Assembly (NCBI GenBank): GCA_024235935.1
Contig: JACKLL010000006.1
Span: 166,234 to 230,233, forward strand
Direction of reading: 5' to 3'
Origin: Rhodoferax sp.
GTDB lineage: Bacteria > Pseudomonadota > Gammaproteobacteria > Burkholderiales > Burkholderiaceae_C
DNA length: 64,000 nucleotides
Within the stretch, counting starts at the first letter, position 1; each line of letters starts with the position of its first letter. Shown here one piece after another: positions 38,319 through 50,619 of this stretch. Under the pieces are notes generated by a model, which saw only the letters and a program-made list of their open reading frames with translations, was not told where the DNA came from and searched no databases. A program made the translations under genes and the position numbers.

Positions 38319-39051
38319 GTGTGTCTCCCTTTGTCAGATCCAGTGAGCGCCAGCCCCGCTCGGCCGCAATGGCGGCAAGACGCGCATCGGCGTGGACCAC
38401 CACCGCGTGGTCGACGGCTTCGAGCAGCGGCAGGTCGTTGATCGAGTCACTGTAACCGGTGCTGTCGAATTGCGGCAGCTGTTCGCCACGCGCCTGCAGC
38501 CAGGCGTGCAAGCGCACCACCTTGCCCCCGCGCATATTGAGCACGCCGGTGGTAGCCCCGCTGAACACACCGTCGACCAGTTCCGGCTCGGTCGCGATCA
38601 CATGCGCAAACCCCAGGTGCACGGCGGTCAACTCGGTCAGAAAACGGTTGGTCGCGGTGGTCAGCACCACCAGATCGCCGGCGCGCTGGTGTGATGCCAC
38701 GAGATCCTTTGCCGCCTGCGGAATACGTGGCACGATGACCTCCCGCACGAACTGCTGGCGCACGGATTCCCACTGTGCAGGGCTGCGTCCGGCGAGCGTG
38801 GACACATAGAAATTCGCGAACTCGGCGGCATCGACGGCGCCGGTCTTGTACCGCGCCTCGATATCGGCATTGCGCTGGGCAAAGTCTGCACGCGCGAGCA
38901 CCCCCTGGTCCATCAGGAAGTCGCACCACAACACGTCGCTGTCGCCCAGCAACAGCGTGTGGTCGAGATCGAACAGGGCCAGCCGCGTCATCGGGCCGCC
39001 TGATGGCGTCGATGGGCTGCGCGCGGCCTCGGCGGGGGATGCCTGCGTCAT
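38311..39051 (-). CDS. HAD-superfamily (subfamily IB) phosphatase, SerB-like
   Basis: The 246-residue protein has HAD motifs LFDLDHTLLLGDSD (nucleophile Asp), VLTTATNRF, GGKVVRL and YSDSINDLPLLEAV. Subfamily IB enzymes are phosphoserine phosphatase-like; many are unassigned and act on small phosphoesters. The ATG at 39051 overlaps the aldehyde dehydrogenase stop by four bases (ATGA). A shorter version from the ATG at 38991 (MTRLALFDLD) would remove a 20-residue leader that is poor in conserved residues; both are plausible. It is part of a tightly overlapping gene string. Confidence 0.88.
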   Translation of the reverse strand: MTQASPAEAARSPSTPSGGPMTRLALFDLDHTLLLGDSDVLWCDFLMDQGVLARADFAQRNADIEARYKTGAVDAAEFANFYVSTLAGRSPAQWESVRQQFVREVIVPRIPQAAKDLVASHQRAGDLVVLTTATNRFLTELTAVHLGFAHVIATEPELVDGVFSGATTGVLNMRGGKVVRLHAWLQARGEQLPQFDSTGYSDSINDLPLLEAVDHAVVVHADARLAAIAAERGWRSLDLTKGDTRG

Positions 39052-40421
39052 GCCTTGCGCAGGTGCCAGGCCTTGGGCCTTGTGAAGGTCTGGATGCCGT
39101 AGGTGGACAAGGTCAGGCCGACGCCCGAATCGCCGACGCCGCTCCAGGGCAGGCGCGGACTGACCCGGTCGCAGCAGTTCCAGTAGACGCTGCCGGCATG
39201 GACGCGCGACAGCAGGGCGCGGGCACGCGCCTCGTCCGGGGTGAAAACACCGGCGGTCAGGCCATAGCGCGTGTCGTTCATCAGCGCGACGGCTTCGTCA
39301 TCGCCGCTGACCTTCTGGATGCCGATCAGCGGGCCGAAGCTCTCTTCGCGCATCAAGGCCATGTCGTGGTTGACCTTGGTGAATACCGTGGGCGCATACC
39401 AGTTGCCGGGGCCTGGCAGGCGGGACCCGCCACACAGCATCTCGGCGCCACGGGCCCGGGCATCCGCCACCTGGGCGTCGAACACATCGAGTTGCGGCGC
39501 GCGGGTGATGGCGCCAATGTAGGTGTCGTCCCGGGTCGGGTCGCCGATCCTGAAACTGCGCACGGTGTCCATGAAGGCCGCAACGAAGGCGTCGTGGATC
39601 TTCTCGTGCACGTAGATACGTTCGACCGAGCAGCAGCTCTGGCCGGTGTTGTACATCGCGCCGTCGGCGAGCGATGCGGCAGCGGTCTGCGGATCGGCGT
39701 CTTCGCAGACATAGGTCGGGTCCTTGCCGCCGAGCTCGAGCTGCAGCTTGACCATGCGCGGGCCCAGTGCCTGCGCGATCCTGGCGCCGGTGGCATGCGA
39801 GCCGGTGAAGAACATGCCGTCGATGGGTTGCGCCAGCAGCGCCGCACCCACCTCCCCGGTGCCAACCAACGGGACGAACACATCCTCGGGCACACCGGCC
39901 GCATGCAGCAGCCGGGCCATGTCCAGCCCGGTCAAGGTCGCGTATTCGGAGGGTTTGTACAAGACCACATTGCCGGTCAGCAGTGCCGGAACAAACACAT
40001 TGCCCCCCACGAACCAGGGGTAGTTCCAGGCCGAGATGTTGGCCACCACGCCGAGCGGCACATGCTCGATCTGCTCGCGTATGCCGCCTTCGTCGAACAC
40101 CTGCTCGGTCGCTATCGAGGCCTGTGCCTGCTGCACAAAGAAGTCGATACGCCCGAGAAAGCCGTTGAGCTCGTTGCGCGACATCGCGATCGGCTTGCCG
40201 GTCTCCGAAGTCATGACGGCCGCCAGTGCGTCCAGCTGCGCGACGATGGCGGCGCGGAACCGGCTGATGCAGGCCATGCGCTCGGACAGGGGCCGCGCCG
40301 CCCACGCCGGCTGCGCCGCACGCGCTGCAGCGTACTTGGTCGCCACGCTGGCAGCATCATCGGCCGGCAGTTGGGTGATGGTGGCCCCGGTTGCGGGGTT
40401 GGTGATGGTGAGCATGTTCAT
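39048..40421 (-). CDS. NAD-dependent aldehyde dehydrogenase
   Basis: The 457-residue protein belongs to the ALDH superfamily: SAWNYPWFVGGNVF, KPSEYATLTG, FTGSHATGARIAQ, LELGGKDPTYV and catalytic Cys in NTGQSCCSVERIYVH, then EESFGPLIGI. It overlaps the amidotransferase gene by four bases (ATGA) and the HAD gene likewise. Given an upstream Fe-alcohol dehydrogenase and GS-like ligase, it may oxidise a gamma-glutamylated aminoaldehyde to the acid. An in-frame extension up to 40526 overlaps the amidotransferase gene and is not conserved. Confidence 0.93.
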   Translation of the reverse strand: MNMLTITNPATGATITQLPADDAASVATKYAAARAAQPAWAARPLSERMACISRFRAAIVAQLDALAAVMTSETGKPIAMSRNELNGFLGRIDFFVQQAQASIATEQVFDEGGIREQIEHVPLGVVANISAWNYPWFVGGNVFVPALLTGNVVLYKPSEYATLTGLDMARLLHAAGVPEDVFVPLVGTGEVGAALLAQPIDGMFFTGSHATGARIAQALGPRMVKLQLELGGKDPTYVCEDADPQTAAASLADGAMYNTGQSCCSVERIYVHEKIHDAFVAAFMDTVRSFRIGDPTRDDTYIGAITRAPQLDVFDAQVADARARGAEMLCGGSRLPGPGNWYAPTVFTKVNHDMALMREESFGPLIGIQKVSGDDEAVALMNDTRYGLTAGVFTPDEARARALLSRVHAGSVYWNCCDRVSPRLPWSGVGDSGVGLTLSTYGIQTFTRPKAWHLRKA

Positions 40422-41215
40422 GGTGTGCGCGGGACTCGGGTGGCAAGGGCAGCGGCCAGGAAATCGGCCAGGATGGGGGCGTCGTCCAAGGTGCCGTGTT
40501 CGGACTTGTGGAACTCGGGGTGCCACTGCACACCGGCCACCCAGGGGCCACCGGTGTGGCGGATCGCCTCGATCATGCCGTCGTCCGGGCTGACCGCCTC
40601 GACGACGAAATCCTGGGCCAGTTTCTTGATGCCCTGGTGGTGCACGCTGTTGATGGTGTGGCGGTTTTCGCCCGGCAGCAACTGCGCCAGACGGCTGCCC
40701 GGCACCAGCTCGACCGGGTGAAAATTCAGGTCGTAGGCCTCGGCGTCGCGGTGCTTCAGCGATTCGGGATGTTGGGTGCCGACGTCCTGGTACAGGCTGC
40801 CGCCGAACCCCACATTGATCAGCTGCAGACCGCGACAGATGCCGAAGACCGGCTTGCCGGCATCGACGAATGCCCGCATCAGCGCGATTTCATATTCGTC
40901 GCGGTTGCGGTCGCCCTTCCATGCGTCCTTGAGCGGCGTCTCGCCATAACTGCCCGGCCACAGGTCGGCGCCCCCGTGCAGCACGAGTCCGTCCAGCCAC
41001 TGCGCGTAATCAGCGAAGCTTATGTCTCCGCGCGCGGTCTCCCCGGTGGGTGACGGGATCATCACCGGCAATGCGCCGCCGGACATGACCCAATGCGGCA
41101 CCGACTGCTCGACATACTGCAAGGTCTTTTTCGAGAACGCGGTCCGCGCCGGATCCGGATAGAAGAAGCAGGCACTGACGCCGATCTTGGGTCGGTCGGA
41201 TGAAGCAGGGGACAT
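40418..41215 (-). CDS. Class I glutamine amidotransferase-like gamma-glutamyl hydrolase (PuuD-like)
   Basis: The 265-residue protein has the amidotransferase triad: nucleophile Cys in FGICRGLQLINVGFGG, and His-Glu in VQWHPEFH, plus LHGGADLWP. This layout fits gamma-glutamyl-gamma-aminobutyrate hydrolase (PuuD) and related enzymes that cut gamma-glutamyl amides to glutamate and an amine. It begins five bp after the alcohol dehydrogenase stop and ends in a four-base overlap with the aldehyde dehydrogenase. Its place after GS-like, alcohol and aldehyde dehydrogenase genes suggests it releases the final product of a gamma-glutamylated pathway. Confidence 0.9.
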   Translation of the reverse strand: MSPASSDRPKIGVSACFFYPDPARTAFSKKTLQYVEQSVPHWVMSGGALPVMIPSPTGETARGDISFADYAQWLDGLVLHGGADLWPGSYGETPLKDAWKGDRNRDEYEIALMRAFVDAGKPVFGICRGLQLINVGFGGSLYQDVGTQHPESLKHRDAEAYDLNFHPVELVPGSRLAQLLPGENRHTINSVHHQGIKKLAQDFVVEAVSPDDGMIEAIRHTGGPWVAGVQWHPEFHKSEHGTLDDAPILADFLAAALATRVPRTP

Positions 41216-41220
41216 GATGG

Positions 41221-42354
41221 TCACAGCGCCGCCTTGAACAGCGCCTCGAAATCCGCCGCAGTGCACGGGCGGGGGTTGGTCTGGTGGCAGATGTCGGCCG
41301 TGGCGATCTCGACCAGCCGTGGCAGCTGCTCGGCCTTGACGCCGTAACGGGTCAAGGGCCCCAGGATCCCGATACTGGCCTTCAGCTCGCGCAACCAGGG
41401 CACGAAGGCCTTGCCGCCGCCGGCCACGCCGCAGGCATGCGCCAGCTCGTCGAATTTTCCAGGCACGGCTTCGTAGTTCCAGTCCAGCACGGTATCGATC
41501 ATCAATGCGTTGGCCAGGCCATGGTGCAGGTCGCACACGGCACCCAGCGCATGGGCACAGGAATGCACCGCACCCAGGTCTTTCTGAAATGCAATCGCCC
41601 CCATCATGGATGCCATCATCATGTCCGAGCGTGCCTGCAGGTTGTGCGGCTCATTGACGGCCGTCTGCAGCGCCCGGGCTGCGATACGCGTGCCTTCCAG
41701 CGCGATGCCGTCGCACAGCGGATGGTAGGCCGGCGAGAGGTAACTCTCGATGTTGTGCGTCAACGCGTCCATGCCGGTCGCTGCCGTGATGTGCGGGGGC
41801 AGGCCAAAGGTGAGTTCCGGGTCGGCGAACACGACTTTTGCGAGGATCATCGGACTGAAGACCACGCGCTTGAGGTGGGTGTCGTTCTCGCTGACCACGC
41901 TCGAACGACCGACTTCCGAACCGGTGCCCGAGGTCGTGGGAAGCGCCACAAAATAGGGCAACGGGTGCACGATGGCACGCACCTGCGGGTGGTCCCAGAC
42001 GTACTCCAGGATGTCGCCTTCATGTGTGGCCGCCACGCCGACGATCTTGGCCACGTCCAGCGCTGCGCCACCGCCAAACCCGATCACGCAGTCAGCCTTG
42101 TGGGCCTTGTACGCGACCGCACCGTCCATGACCTGGCTGCAGGTCGGGTTGCCGAACACACCAGAGAACACCGCCACGTCCAGGCCCGCCAGATGGGCTT
42201 GAAACTCCGCCAGCACCGGCAATGCTGCCAGGGCCTTGTCGGTCACGATCAAGGGCCGCTTGCAACCCTGTTCGATCAGGTGCGCGCCCACGCGCTTGCG
42301 CGCACCAGCCCCGAACTGTATGGGGGTGGGAAAGGAAAAGTTGGTGATGGTCAT
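41221..42354 (-). CDS. Iron-containing alcohol dehydrogenase
   Basis: The 377-residue protein is a group III Fe-ADH: FGAGARKRVGAHL, GFGGGAALDVAKI (nucleotide binding), LPTTSGTGSEVGRSSVVS, TGMDALTHNIESYLS and HSCAHALGAVCDLHHGLANAL, with the conserved His/Asp metal ligands. It oxidises a primary alcohol with NAD. It is preceded by a 199-bp gap holding short repeats and by the GS-like gene, all on the minus strand, and is followed by the amidotransferase after five bp. An amino-alcohol amide (such as gamma-glutamyl-ethanolamide) is an attractive substrate but is inference. Confidence 0.93.
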   Translation of the reverse strand: MTITNFSFPTPIQFGAGARKRVGAHLIEQGCKRPLIVTDKALAALPVLAEFQAHLAGLDVAVFSGVFGNPTCSQVMDGAVAYKAHKADCVIGFGGGAALDVAKIVGVAATHEGDILEYVWDHPQVRAIVHPLPYFVALPTTSGTGSEVGRSSVVSENDTHLKRVVFSPMILAKVVFADPELTFGLPPHITAATGMDALTHNIESYLSPAYHPLCDGIALEGTRIAARALQTAVNEPHNLQARSDMMMASMMGAIAFQKDLGAVHSCAHALGAVCDLHHGLANALMIDTVLDWNYEAVPGKFDELAHACGVAGGGKAFVPWLRELKASIGILGPLTRYGVKAEQLPRLVEIATADICHQTNPRPCTAADFEALFKAAL

Positions 42355-42386
42355 GGTTGAACGCGAAAGCGTAAGAAGGGCCAAGG

Positions 42387-42437
42387 AACGGGGGTCACAA
42401 ACGGGGGTCACACAAATGGGGGTCAGATTCCAATTTC
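42387..42437. repeat. Triplicated GGGGGTCA repeat, REP-like remnant
   Basis: Copies of [AC/AT]GGGGGTCA begin at about 42388, 42401 and 42416, followed by GATTCCAATTTCATCGG. The 199-bp gap between the Fe-ADH and GS-like genes holds nothing else recognisable. GGGGTCAGATTCCAATT-type strings recur in betaproteobacterial intergenic repeats; no transposase is present. Confidence 0.6.
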
Positions 42438-42553
42438 ATCGGACTTTTGGGGGCGCGAGGCTGCCGTTTCGAACCGGCTTCCTGTCCACCGGGCGACCGT
42501 GGGCCCGATTGTCACGGACGGCAGCAGCGCGTGCACAGCCCGGCATGAAAACC

Positions 42554-43945
<1,392 letters not shown>

Positions 43946-44064
43946 ATTGCTCCTTGACATGTTGCAGCCGTGTTCCAGTCGCTAAGCCCGCCCCCTGCGG
44001 ATACAGGTCGCGGCCCCACCCCCCAGGAAGGGATTCTGACGCATGCAGCCAGTTCGCACCCGAC

Positions 44065-44973
44065 TCATACCCGTCGGCGCAGACCCAGCACCATGACGGC
44101 GCCCACCACCAGCAGGGCACCCGCAACCTGCACCGGTGCGATGGCCTGGCCCAGGATCAGCCAGGCCAGGATCAGCGCGAAGACGGGCTCGACATTCATG
44201 ATCGCCGAATTGCCCACCACCCCCAGTCGCGGCAACACGGTGAACATGATCGTGAACGCCGTGCCGTACAGACATGTGAGCGCCGCAAGCCCCCACCAGC
44301 CCGCGCTCGCGTCCGGCAGATGAAAGCCGCCCTGGACGGCGACGCTGGCCAGGCCCACCATGCTGGCCAATCCCAGGGTGCTGGCGGTGCGGACCCGACC
44401 ATCGATGTCGGCCGCCTCATGCTGCGTGAACACCAGCGCGGCGCCGAACGTGGCCGCCGCCATCAGCGCAAAGCCGACGCCGACACCGATGCGGCTCCAC
44501 TGACCGGCTGCGCCCAGGCCGGAGGCGGCGCCCAGCACGTCCAGCGCCAGCGCCAGGCCAAGCAGGATCACCGGCATGGCGAGCAGCACAGCCCGCTCGG
44601 GCGGCTTGCGGTAGATCAGCGCCGCCCACAAGGCGGTCCACAGCGGATAGGTATTGAAGGCCAGCAGCGCAAGCGCCACCGGCAGACGGGCGACCGCCGA
44701 GTACAGAAACAGGCTTTGCACGCCGACCAGCAGCCCGATCAGCAGCAGAAACTTGCGGTGCCGTCCCGTGAACGCCACCGGCACGGCCTGCAGCACCACC
44801 AGCGCCGTGACGACCAGGGCCGTGACCGCACTGCGAAACACCACCGCGGTGGCAACGTCGACGCCATGGTTGAACGCCACCCGCGCCGCGACATGGTTCG
44901 CGCCCATCATCAGCGCGATCAGCATCAGGGTCGAAAAGGCGCCGACACTCAGCGCACGGGTGGACGTGGTCAA
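44065..44973 (-). CDS. DMT-family (EamA) transporter
   Basis: The 302-residue protein has ten hydrophobic helices in two EamA repeats (about 10-150 and 160-295). The start overlaps the phnW stop by four bases (ATGA), so it is translated with phnW and may move an amine, amino acid or product of the pathway. No specificity can be assigned. It is followed by a 119-bp gap and then the GS-like gene. Confidence 0.88.
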   Translation of the reverse strand: MTTSTRALSVGAFSTLMLIALMMGANHVAARVAFNHGVDVATAVVFRSAVTALVVTALVVLQAVPVAFTGRHRKFLLLIGLLVGVQSLFLYSAVARLPVALALLAFNTYPLWTALWAALIYRKPPERAVLLAMPVILLGLALALDVLGAASGLGAAGQWSRIGVGVGFALMAAATFGAALVFTQHEAADIDGRVRTASTLGLASMVGLASVAVQGGFHLPDASAGWWGLAALTCLYGTAFTIMFTVLPRLGVVGNSAIMNVEPVFALILAWLILGQAIAPVQVAGALLVVGAVMVLGLRRRV

Positions 44974-46097
44974 GCGGCGTGCGGCCCCGGGGTCATGGAT
45001 GTGATGCCGATCTCGCGCATGGCCTGCCCCACCGCCTGCACGGCCTGGCGCATTTCGTTCGGCCCGATGGCGCCGATGCAGCCGACACGGAAAGTCTCGA
45101 TCTGCGTCAGCTTGCCAGGGTACAGCACGAATCCATGGCGTTTGGCCGCTTCATAAAAGGCCTTGAACTGGTAGTTCGGGTCGGATGGCGCATGGAAGGT
45201 GACAATGATCGGCGCCTGCACGGCCGGGTCCAGAAAGGGCTTGAATCCCAGTGCCGCCATGCCCTGGACCAGCACCTCGCAGTTGGCCTGGTACCGCGCC
45301 AGCCGCGCGGGCCGGCCCCCTTCTTCCTCGAACTGCCGAATGGCCTCGGCCAACGCCACGACCACATGGGTCGGCGGCGTGAAGCGCCACTGTGTCGTCT
45401 TCTCCATGTAGACATGCTGGTCATGCAGGTCCAGCGCCAGCGATGTGCTGTTACCGGCGCAGGCTTCAAGAATCGCCTTGCGGATGAACACGAATCCCAT
45501 GCCCGGCACGCCCTCCAGGCATTTGCCGCTGGCGGCAATCAGCGCGTCGAACCGGACCTTGCGCGCGTCGATGTCCAGCGCGCCGAAAGAGCTCATCGCA
45601 TCGATGATCAGGCCCTTGCCTTGGCGCTCGCACACGTCGGCAACCTGCTGCAAGGGGTTGAGCACGCCGGCGCCGGTTTCGCAATGAATCAGCACCACGT
45701 GGGTGATGCTGGCGTCCTGCTGCAGCTGGACGGCAAGTGCTTCGGGCGACACCGGCTCTGCCTCGTCGAATGCCAGCGTCGTGCAGCGGCGCCCCATCAT
45801 CGTCGTGAGCCTGGCGGCACGCTTGCAGTAGGCGCCGTTGTCGAGCACCAGCACATGGCCATCGCGCGGCACCAACGTATTCACGGCGGCCTCGACGCTG
45901 AAGGTTCCGCTGCCCTGCAGCGGAACCACCACGTGGGAGTCTGTGCCGTCCACGATCGCGAGCAGGCTGGCGCGCAGACGGGCGGTCACGGCATTGAAGT
46001 CGGCGTCCCAGGATCCCCAGTCGCGCAGCATCGCAAGCTTGGTGCGCAAGCTCGTGGTCAAGGGCCCGGGGGTGAGCAGAATTTTGTCCCTGTCCAT
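44970..46097 (-). CDS. phnW: 2-aminoethylphosphonate-pyruvate transaminase
   Basis: The 375-residue class V aminotransferase begins [16 protein letters not shown] and carries [39 protein letters not shown] and the PLP lysine in [14 protein letters not shown], characteristic of PhnW. It converts 2-aminoethylphosphonate plus pyruvate to phosphonoacetaldehyde and alanine. AAGGA lies eight bases before the ATG at 46097; an upstream TTG is not needed. It diverges from phnR, and the shared 140-bp region contains the 24-bp palindrome at 46194-46217. Confidence 0.95.
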   Translation of the reverse strand: MDRDKILLTPGPLTTSLRTKLAMLRDWGSWDADFNAVTARLRASLLAIVDGTDSHVVVPLQGSGTFSVEAAVNTLVPRDGHVLVLDNGAYCKRAARLTTMMGRRCTTLAFDEAEPVSPEALAVQLQQDASITHVVLIHCETGAGVLNPLQQVADVCERQGKGLIIDAMSSFGALDIDARKVRFDALIAASGKCLEGVPGMGFVFIRKAILEACAGNSTSLALDLHDQHVYMEKTTQWRFTPPTHVVVALAEAIRQFEEEGGRPARLARYQANCEVLVQGMAALGFKPFLDPAVQAPIIVTFHAPSDPNYQFKAFYEAAKRHGFVLYPGKLTQIETFRVGCIGAIGPNEMRQAVQAVGQAMREIGITSMTPGPHAA

Positions 46098-46193
46098 GGA
46101 CGGATCCTTCAATAATGCAGTTGCGGCGGCGGTCAGGAAGCTGTCGCCCGCAGGGCATTGTGGGATTCACCCCTTTGACTTGTCAATTGTTTT

Positions 46194-46217
46194 TTGTAAA
46201 TTGTTGACAATTTATTC
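46194..46217. promoter_or_regulatory. Probable PhnR operator, phnW/phnR intergenic region
   Basis: The site has left arm TTGTAAATTGT, two central bases TG, and right arm ACAATTTATTC (8 of 11 match). It is nearly the same as the perfect palindrome at 59281-59304. Position between divergent phnW and phnR and the core TTGT-N2-ACAA fit a GntR/FadR-type dimer. Confidence 0.7.
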
Positions 46218-46237
46218 CGTTGTGCTTCAATCAAGCC

Positions 46238-46948
46238 ATGAAGCCGGCCGTCGCCCCCACCACGATCACGCTGCTGCAGACCAATTCGCTGACCATGGCG
46301 GTTCAGCAAGAGGTCGAGCGCGCCATCCTGGCTGGCGAATATGCACCTGGCGACAAGCTCAACGAGGCTGCGCTTGCACTCAAGCTGGGCGTCTCCCGCG
46401 GCCCGGTGCGCGAGGCCTTTCGCATGCTCGACGAGGCCGGACTGGTGCGCACCGAGAAAAACCGCGGCGTGTTCGTGCGCGACATCCCGATCGACGAGGC
46501 CATCGAGATCTTCGAACTGCGTGCGACCATGGAAGAGCTGGTCGGCCGCCGACTGGCCGCATCGATGTCCGAAGCCCAGCAGCACGAGGTCGAGTCCCTG
46601 GTGCAAGCCATGGAAGCGGCCGTCCAGGCCGGTGATTCGCACAACTACCACCTGCTGAACCTGCAGTTCCACGACCGGCTGGTCGAGATGGCCGGCAACC
46701 GCAAGCTGGCGTCGGTCTACCGCAAGCTGGTGAAGGAAATTTCGCTGTTTCGCCGTCTCAACCTGGCGGGTCAGAACGTGTTGCCGGAATCGGCGCACGC
46801 GCACTGGGCGATTCTGGAGGCCATCAAGTCCGGCGACCCGGAGATTGCCGGACGCGCCATGTTCGAACACGCCATGGGCAGCCGCGACCGCACGATCGAG
46901 AACGACGGGTTGCGCCGGCGCGCCGACACCCCAGCCACCGAATCCTGA
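46238..46948 (+). CDS. phnR: GntR-family (FCD) phosphonate-utilisation regulator
   Basis: The 236-residue protein has an N-terminal GntR winged helix (about 20-85; ILAGEYAPGDKLNEAALALKLGVSRGPVREAFRMLDEAGLVRTEKNRGVFV) and an FCD ligand domain (about 95-215; NLQFHDRLVEMAGN, HAHWAILEAIKSGD with metal/ligand histidines). It matches the phosphonate-utilisation-associated GntR regulators by context and layout. It begins the operon phnR-phnA-phnY-membrane protein-FAD protein and diverges from phnW. The two palindromes at 46194 and 59281 are its likely binding sites, probably relieved by an AEP-derived ligand. Confidence 0.88.
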   Translation: MKPAVAPTTITLLQTNSLTMAVQQEVERAILAGEYAPGDKLNEAALALKLGVSRGPVREAFRMLDEAGLVRTEKNRGVFVRDIPIDEAIEIFELRATMEELVGRRLAASMSEAQQHEVESLVQAMEAAVQAGDSHNYHLLNLQFHDRLVEMAGNRKLASVYRKLVKEISLFRRLNLAGQNVLPESAHAHWAILEAIKSGDPEIAGRAMFEHAMGSRDRTIENDGLRRRADTPATES

Positions 46949-48175
<1,227 letters not shown>

Positions 48176-48196
48176 GCGAGTTGCGAGGAGCGCGCC

Positions 48197-49654
48197 ATGA
48201 TCGAACAGTTCATTCTCGACAACCAGCTCAACGCCATGCGCCTGGCCGGCGCCAAGGTCGGAGCCGAGCGCAAGGGCGATCGCGCCATCGCGGTCACCAA
48301 CCCGTATACCGGCGCCACCATCGGCACCGTGCCCAAGGCCACGCTGGAAGAGGTCCGCGCCATCTTCGCCCGGGCCCACGCCTACAAGCCCACGCTGACG
48401 CGGTTCGAACGCGCTGCCATCCTGAACAAGGCGGCCGCGATCGCAACCCGGCGGCTCGACGAGGTGGCCGCGCTGATCTCGGCCGAGGCCGGCCTGTGCT
48501 GGAAGGACGCGGTCTACGAAGCCGGCCGGGTCAGCGACGTTTTCCTGTTCGGCGCCACCGAGGTGCTCAAGGACGATGGCCAGATCTTCAGCTGCGACCT
48601 GACCCACCATGGCAAGAAGCGGCGCGTGTTCACGCAGCGTGCGCCGCTGCTGGGCGTCATCAGCGCCATCACACCCTTCAACCATCCGATGAACCAGGTG
48701 GCGCACAAGGTGATCCCGAGCATTGCCACCAATAACCGGATGGTGCTCAAGCCGTCCGAGAAGGTGCCGTTCTCGGCCCTGTTGCTGGCCGACATGCTGT
48801 ACGAGGCTGGCCTGCCACCCGAGATGTTCAGCGTGCTCACCGGCGACCCGCGCGAGATCGCCGACGAACTGATCACCAATGAACATGTCGAACTGGTCAC
48901 TTTCACCGGCGGCGTGGCGATCGGCAAGTACATCGCCAGCAAGGCAGGTTACCGGCGCATGGTGCTGGAGCTCGGCGGAAACGATCCGCTGATCGTCATG
49001 GAGGACGCCGACATCGACGAAGCCTCCTCGCTGGCGGTGGCCGGCTCCTACAAGAATTCAGGCCAGCGCTGCACCGCCGTCAAGCGCATGCTGGTGCATG
49101 AAGCCGTCGCAGACCCGTTCGTAGAGCAGGTCGTGGCCAAGACCCGTGCCTGGGCCTATGGGGACCCGAGCGACCGCAAGGTCGACATGGGCACGGTGAT
49201 CGACGAGGCTGCGGCGAAGTTCTTCGAATCCCGCGTCAACGAAGCGATCGCACAAGGGGCAAAACTGCTGGTCGGCAACCAGCGCCGCGGCGCTCTGTAT
49301 GCGCCCACGGTGGTGGATCAGGTGCGACCCGAGATGCTGCTGGTCAAGGAAGAGACCTTCGGGCCGGTGTCGCCCATCATCCGGTTCAAGAACATCGACG
49401 AGGCGATCCGCATCTCCAACGGCACCGCCTATGGCCTGTCCAGCGGCGTGTGCACCAACCGGCTCGACTACATCACGCGCTTCGTCAGCGAACTCGAGGT
49501 GGGCTCGGTCAACGTGCGCGAAGTCCCCGGCTACCGGCTGGAACTCACGCCCTTCGGCGGCATCAAGGATTCCGGCCTGGGCTACAAGGAAGGCGTGCAG
49601 GAAGCCATCAAGAGCTTCACCAACATCAAGACCTACTCGCTGCCCTGGAGCTGA
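48197..49654 (+). CDS. phnY: Phosphonoacetaldehyde dehydrogenase
   Basis: The 485-residue ALDH has ITPFNHPMNQVAHKV, KPSEKVPFSALLL, FTGGVAIGKYI, LELGGNDPLIV, catalytic Cys in NSGQRCTAVKR and EETFGPVSPII. It oxidises phosphonoacetaldehyde to phosphonoacetate with NAD. Assignment rests on its place between phnA and other phn genes and on family resemblance. GAGGAG precedes the ATG by six bases. Confidence 0.92.
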   Translation: MIEQFILDNQLNAMRLAGAKVGAERKGDRAIAVTNPYTGATIGTVPKATLEEVRAIFARAHAYKPTLTRFERAAILNKAAAIATRRLDEVAALISAEAGLCWKDAVYEAGRVSDVFLFGATEVLKDDGQIFSCDLTHHGKKRRVFTQRAPLLGVISAITPFNHPMNQVAHKVIPSIATNNRMVLKPSEKVPFSALLLADMLYEAGLPPEMFSVLTGDPREIADELITNEHVELVTFTGGVAIGKYIASKAGYRRMVLELGGNDPLIVMEDADIDEASSLAVAGSYKNSGQRCTAVKRMLVHEAVADPFVEQVVAKTRAWAYGDPSDRKVDMGTVIDEAAAKFFESRVNEAIAQGAKLLVGNQRRGALYAPTVVDQVRPEMLLVKEETFGPVSPIIRFKNIDEAIRISNGTAYGLSSGVCTNRLDYITRFVSELEVGSVNVREVPGYRLELTPFGGIKDSGLGYKEGVQEAIKSFTNIKTYSLPWS

Positions 49655-49699
49655 GGTGGCGCGTCACACACCGCCTGCCGACCATGGAGCGCACCTGCG

Positions 49700-50542
49700 G
49701 TGACACTGACATGGCCGGTGGTACTGGCAGTGCTGTTTGGCGCCTTGCTGCATGCCAGCTGGAACGCGCAGGTCAAGTCCAGCACCGACAAGGGGCTGGA
49801 CACCGCGCTGATCAACCTGTTCGCCTCGTTCCTGGCCATCCCGCTGGTGTGGTGGTTCGGCTGGCCGCCACCGCAGGCCTGGCCCTTCATCGGGGCCTCG
49901 ATCGTCATCCATATCGGCTACTACGTGGCCTTGTCCGGCGCCTACCGGCATGGCGATCTGGGCCTGACCTATCCCTTGATGCGCGGTTCGGCGCCCCTGC
50001 TGGTGGCGCTCTCGGCCTCGGTCACGCTGGGCGAGACCTTGTCGCCCCTGTCCTGGCTGGGCGTGCTGGGCGTCTGCCTGGGGGTGCTGACACTGGGCCT
50101 GGGCAAACACGCCTTCGACGCACCCAAGGCGGTGCAGTTCGCCTTGGTGAACGCCGTCATCATCGCCAGCTACACCGTGGTCGACGCACTCGGCGTGCGC
50201 GCCACCGGCAGTGCGATGCAGTATGTCGCCACGCTGTTCCTCTTCGATGGCTGGCCGTTTTCGCTGATCGTGTTTGCGCGCCGCAACTGGGCGGTCGGAC
50301 CCTACATCCGCAAGCGCTGGCCGATCGCCCTCGGCGGCGCGACGGCATCGATCGGCTCCTACGCCGTGGCGTTGTGGGCCATGACGCAGGCCCCGGTGGC
50401 GACGGTGGCGGCCTTGCGCGAAACCTCGGTGCTGTTCGCCGCCCTGATCGGGATGTGGTTCCTCAAGGAGGTCTTTACGCCGCGCAGGATCGTGGGCACC
50501 TGTGTCATCGTCGTTGGCGTCATGGCGCTGCGCCTGGGCTGA
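49700..50542 (+). CDS. EamA/DMT-like membrane protein associated with phosphonate use
   Basis: The 280-residue protein has about ten hydrophobic helices and starts with GTG. Its position directly after phnY and its form match the phosphonate-utilisation-associated DUF6-type membrane proteins. The role, perhaps efflux or uptake of an intermediate, is unknown. It is a different protein from the DMT transporter overlapping phnW at 44065. Confidence 0.85.
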   Translation: MTLTWPVVLAVLFGALLHASWNAQVKSSTDKGLDTALINLFASFLAIPLVWWFGWPPPQAWPFIGASIVIHIGYYVALSGAYRHGDLGLTYPLMRGSAPLLVALSASVTLGETLSPLSWLGVLGVCLGVLTLGLGKHAFDAPKAVQFALVNAVIIASYTVVDALGVRATGSAMQYVATLFLFDGWPFSLIVFARRNWAVGPYIRKRWPIALGGATASIGSYAVALWAMTQAPVATVAALRETSVLFAALIGMWFLKEVFTPRRIVGTCVIVVGVMALRLG

Positions 50543-50619
50543 GTGCCGCCGGCCTGGCCTGAACCGAGAACCCTGGCCACACAACAAGCCGATCGCAATC
50601 TTTCCCTACGGAGAACCCC

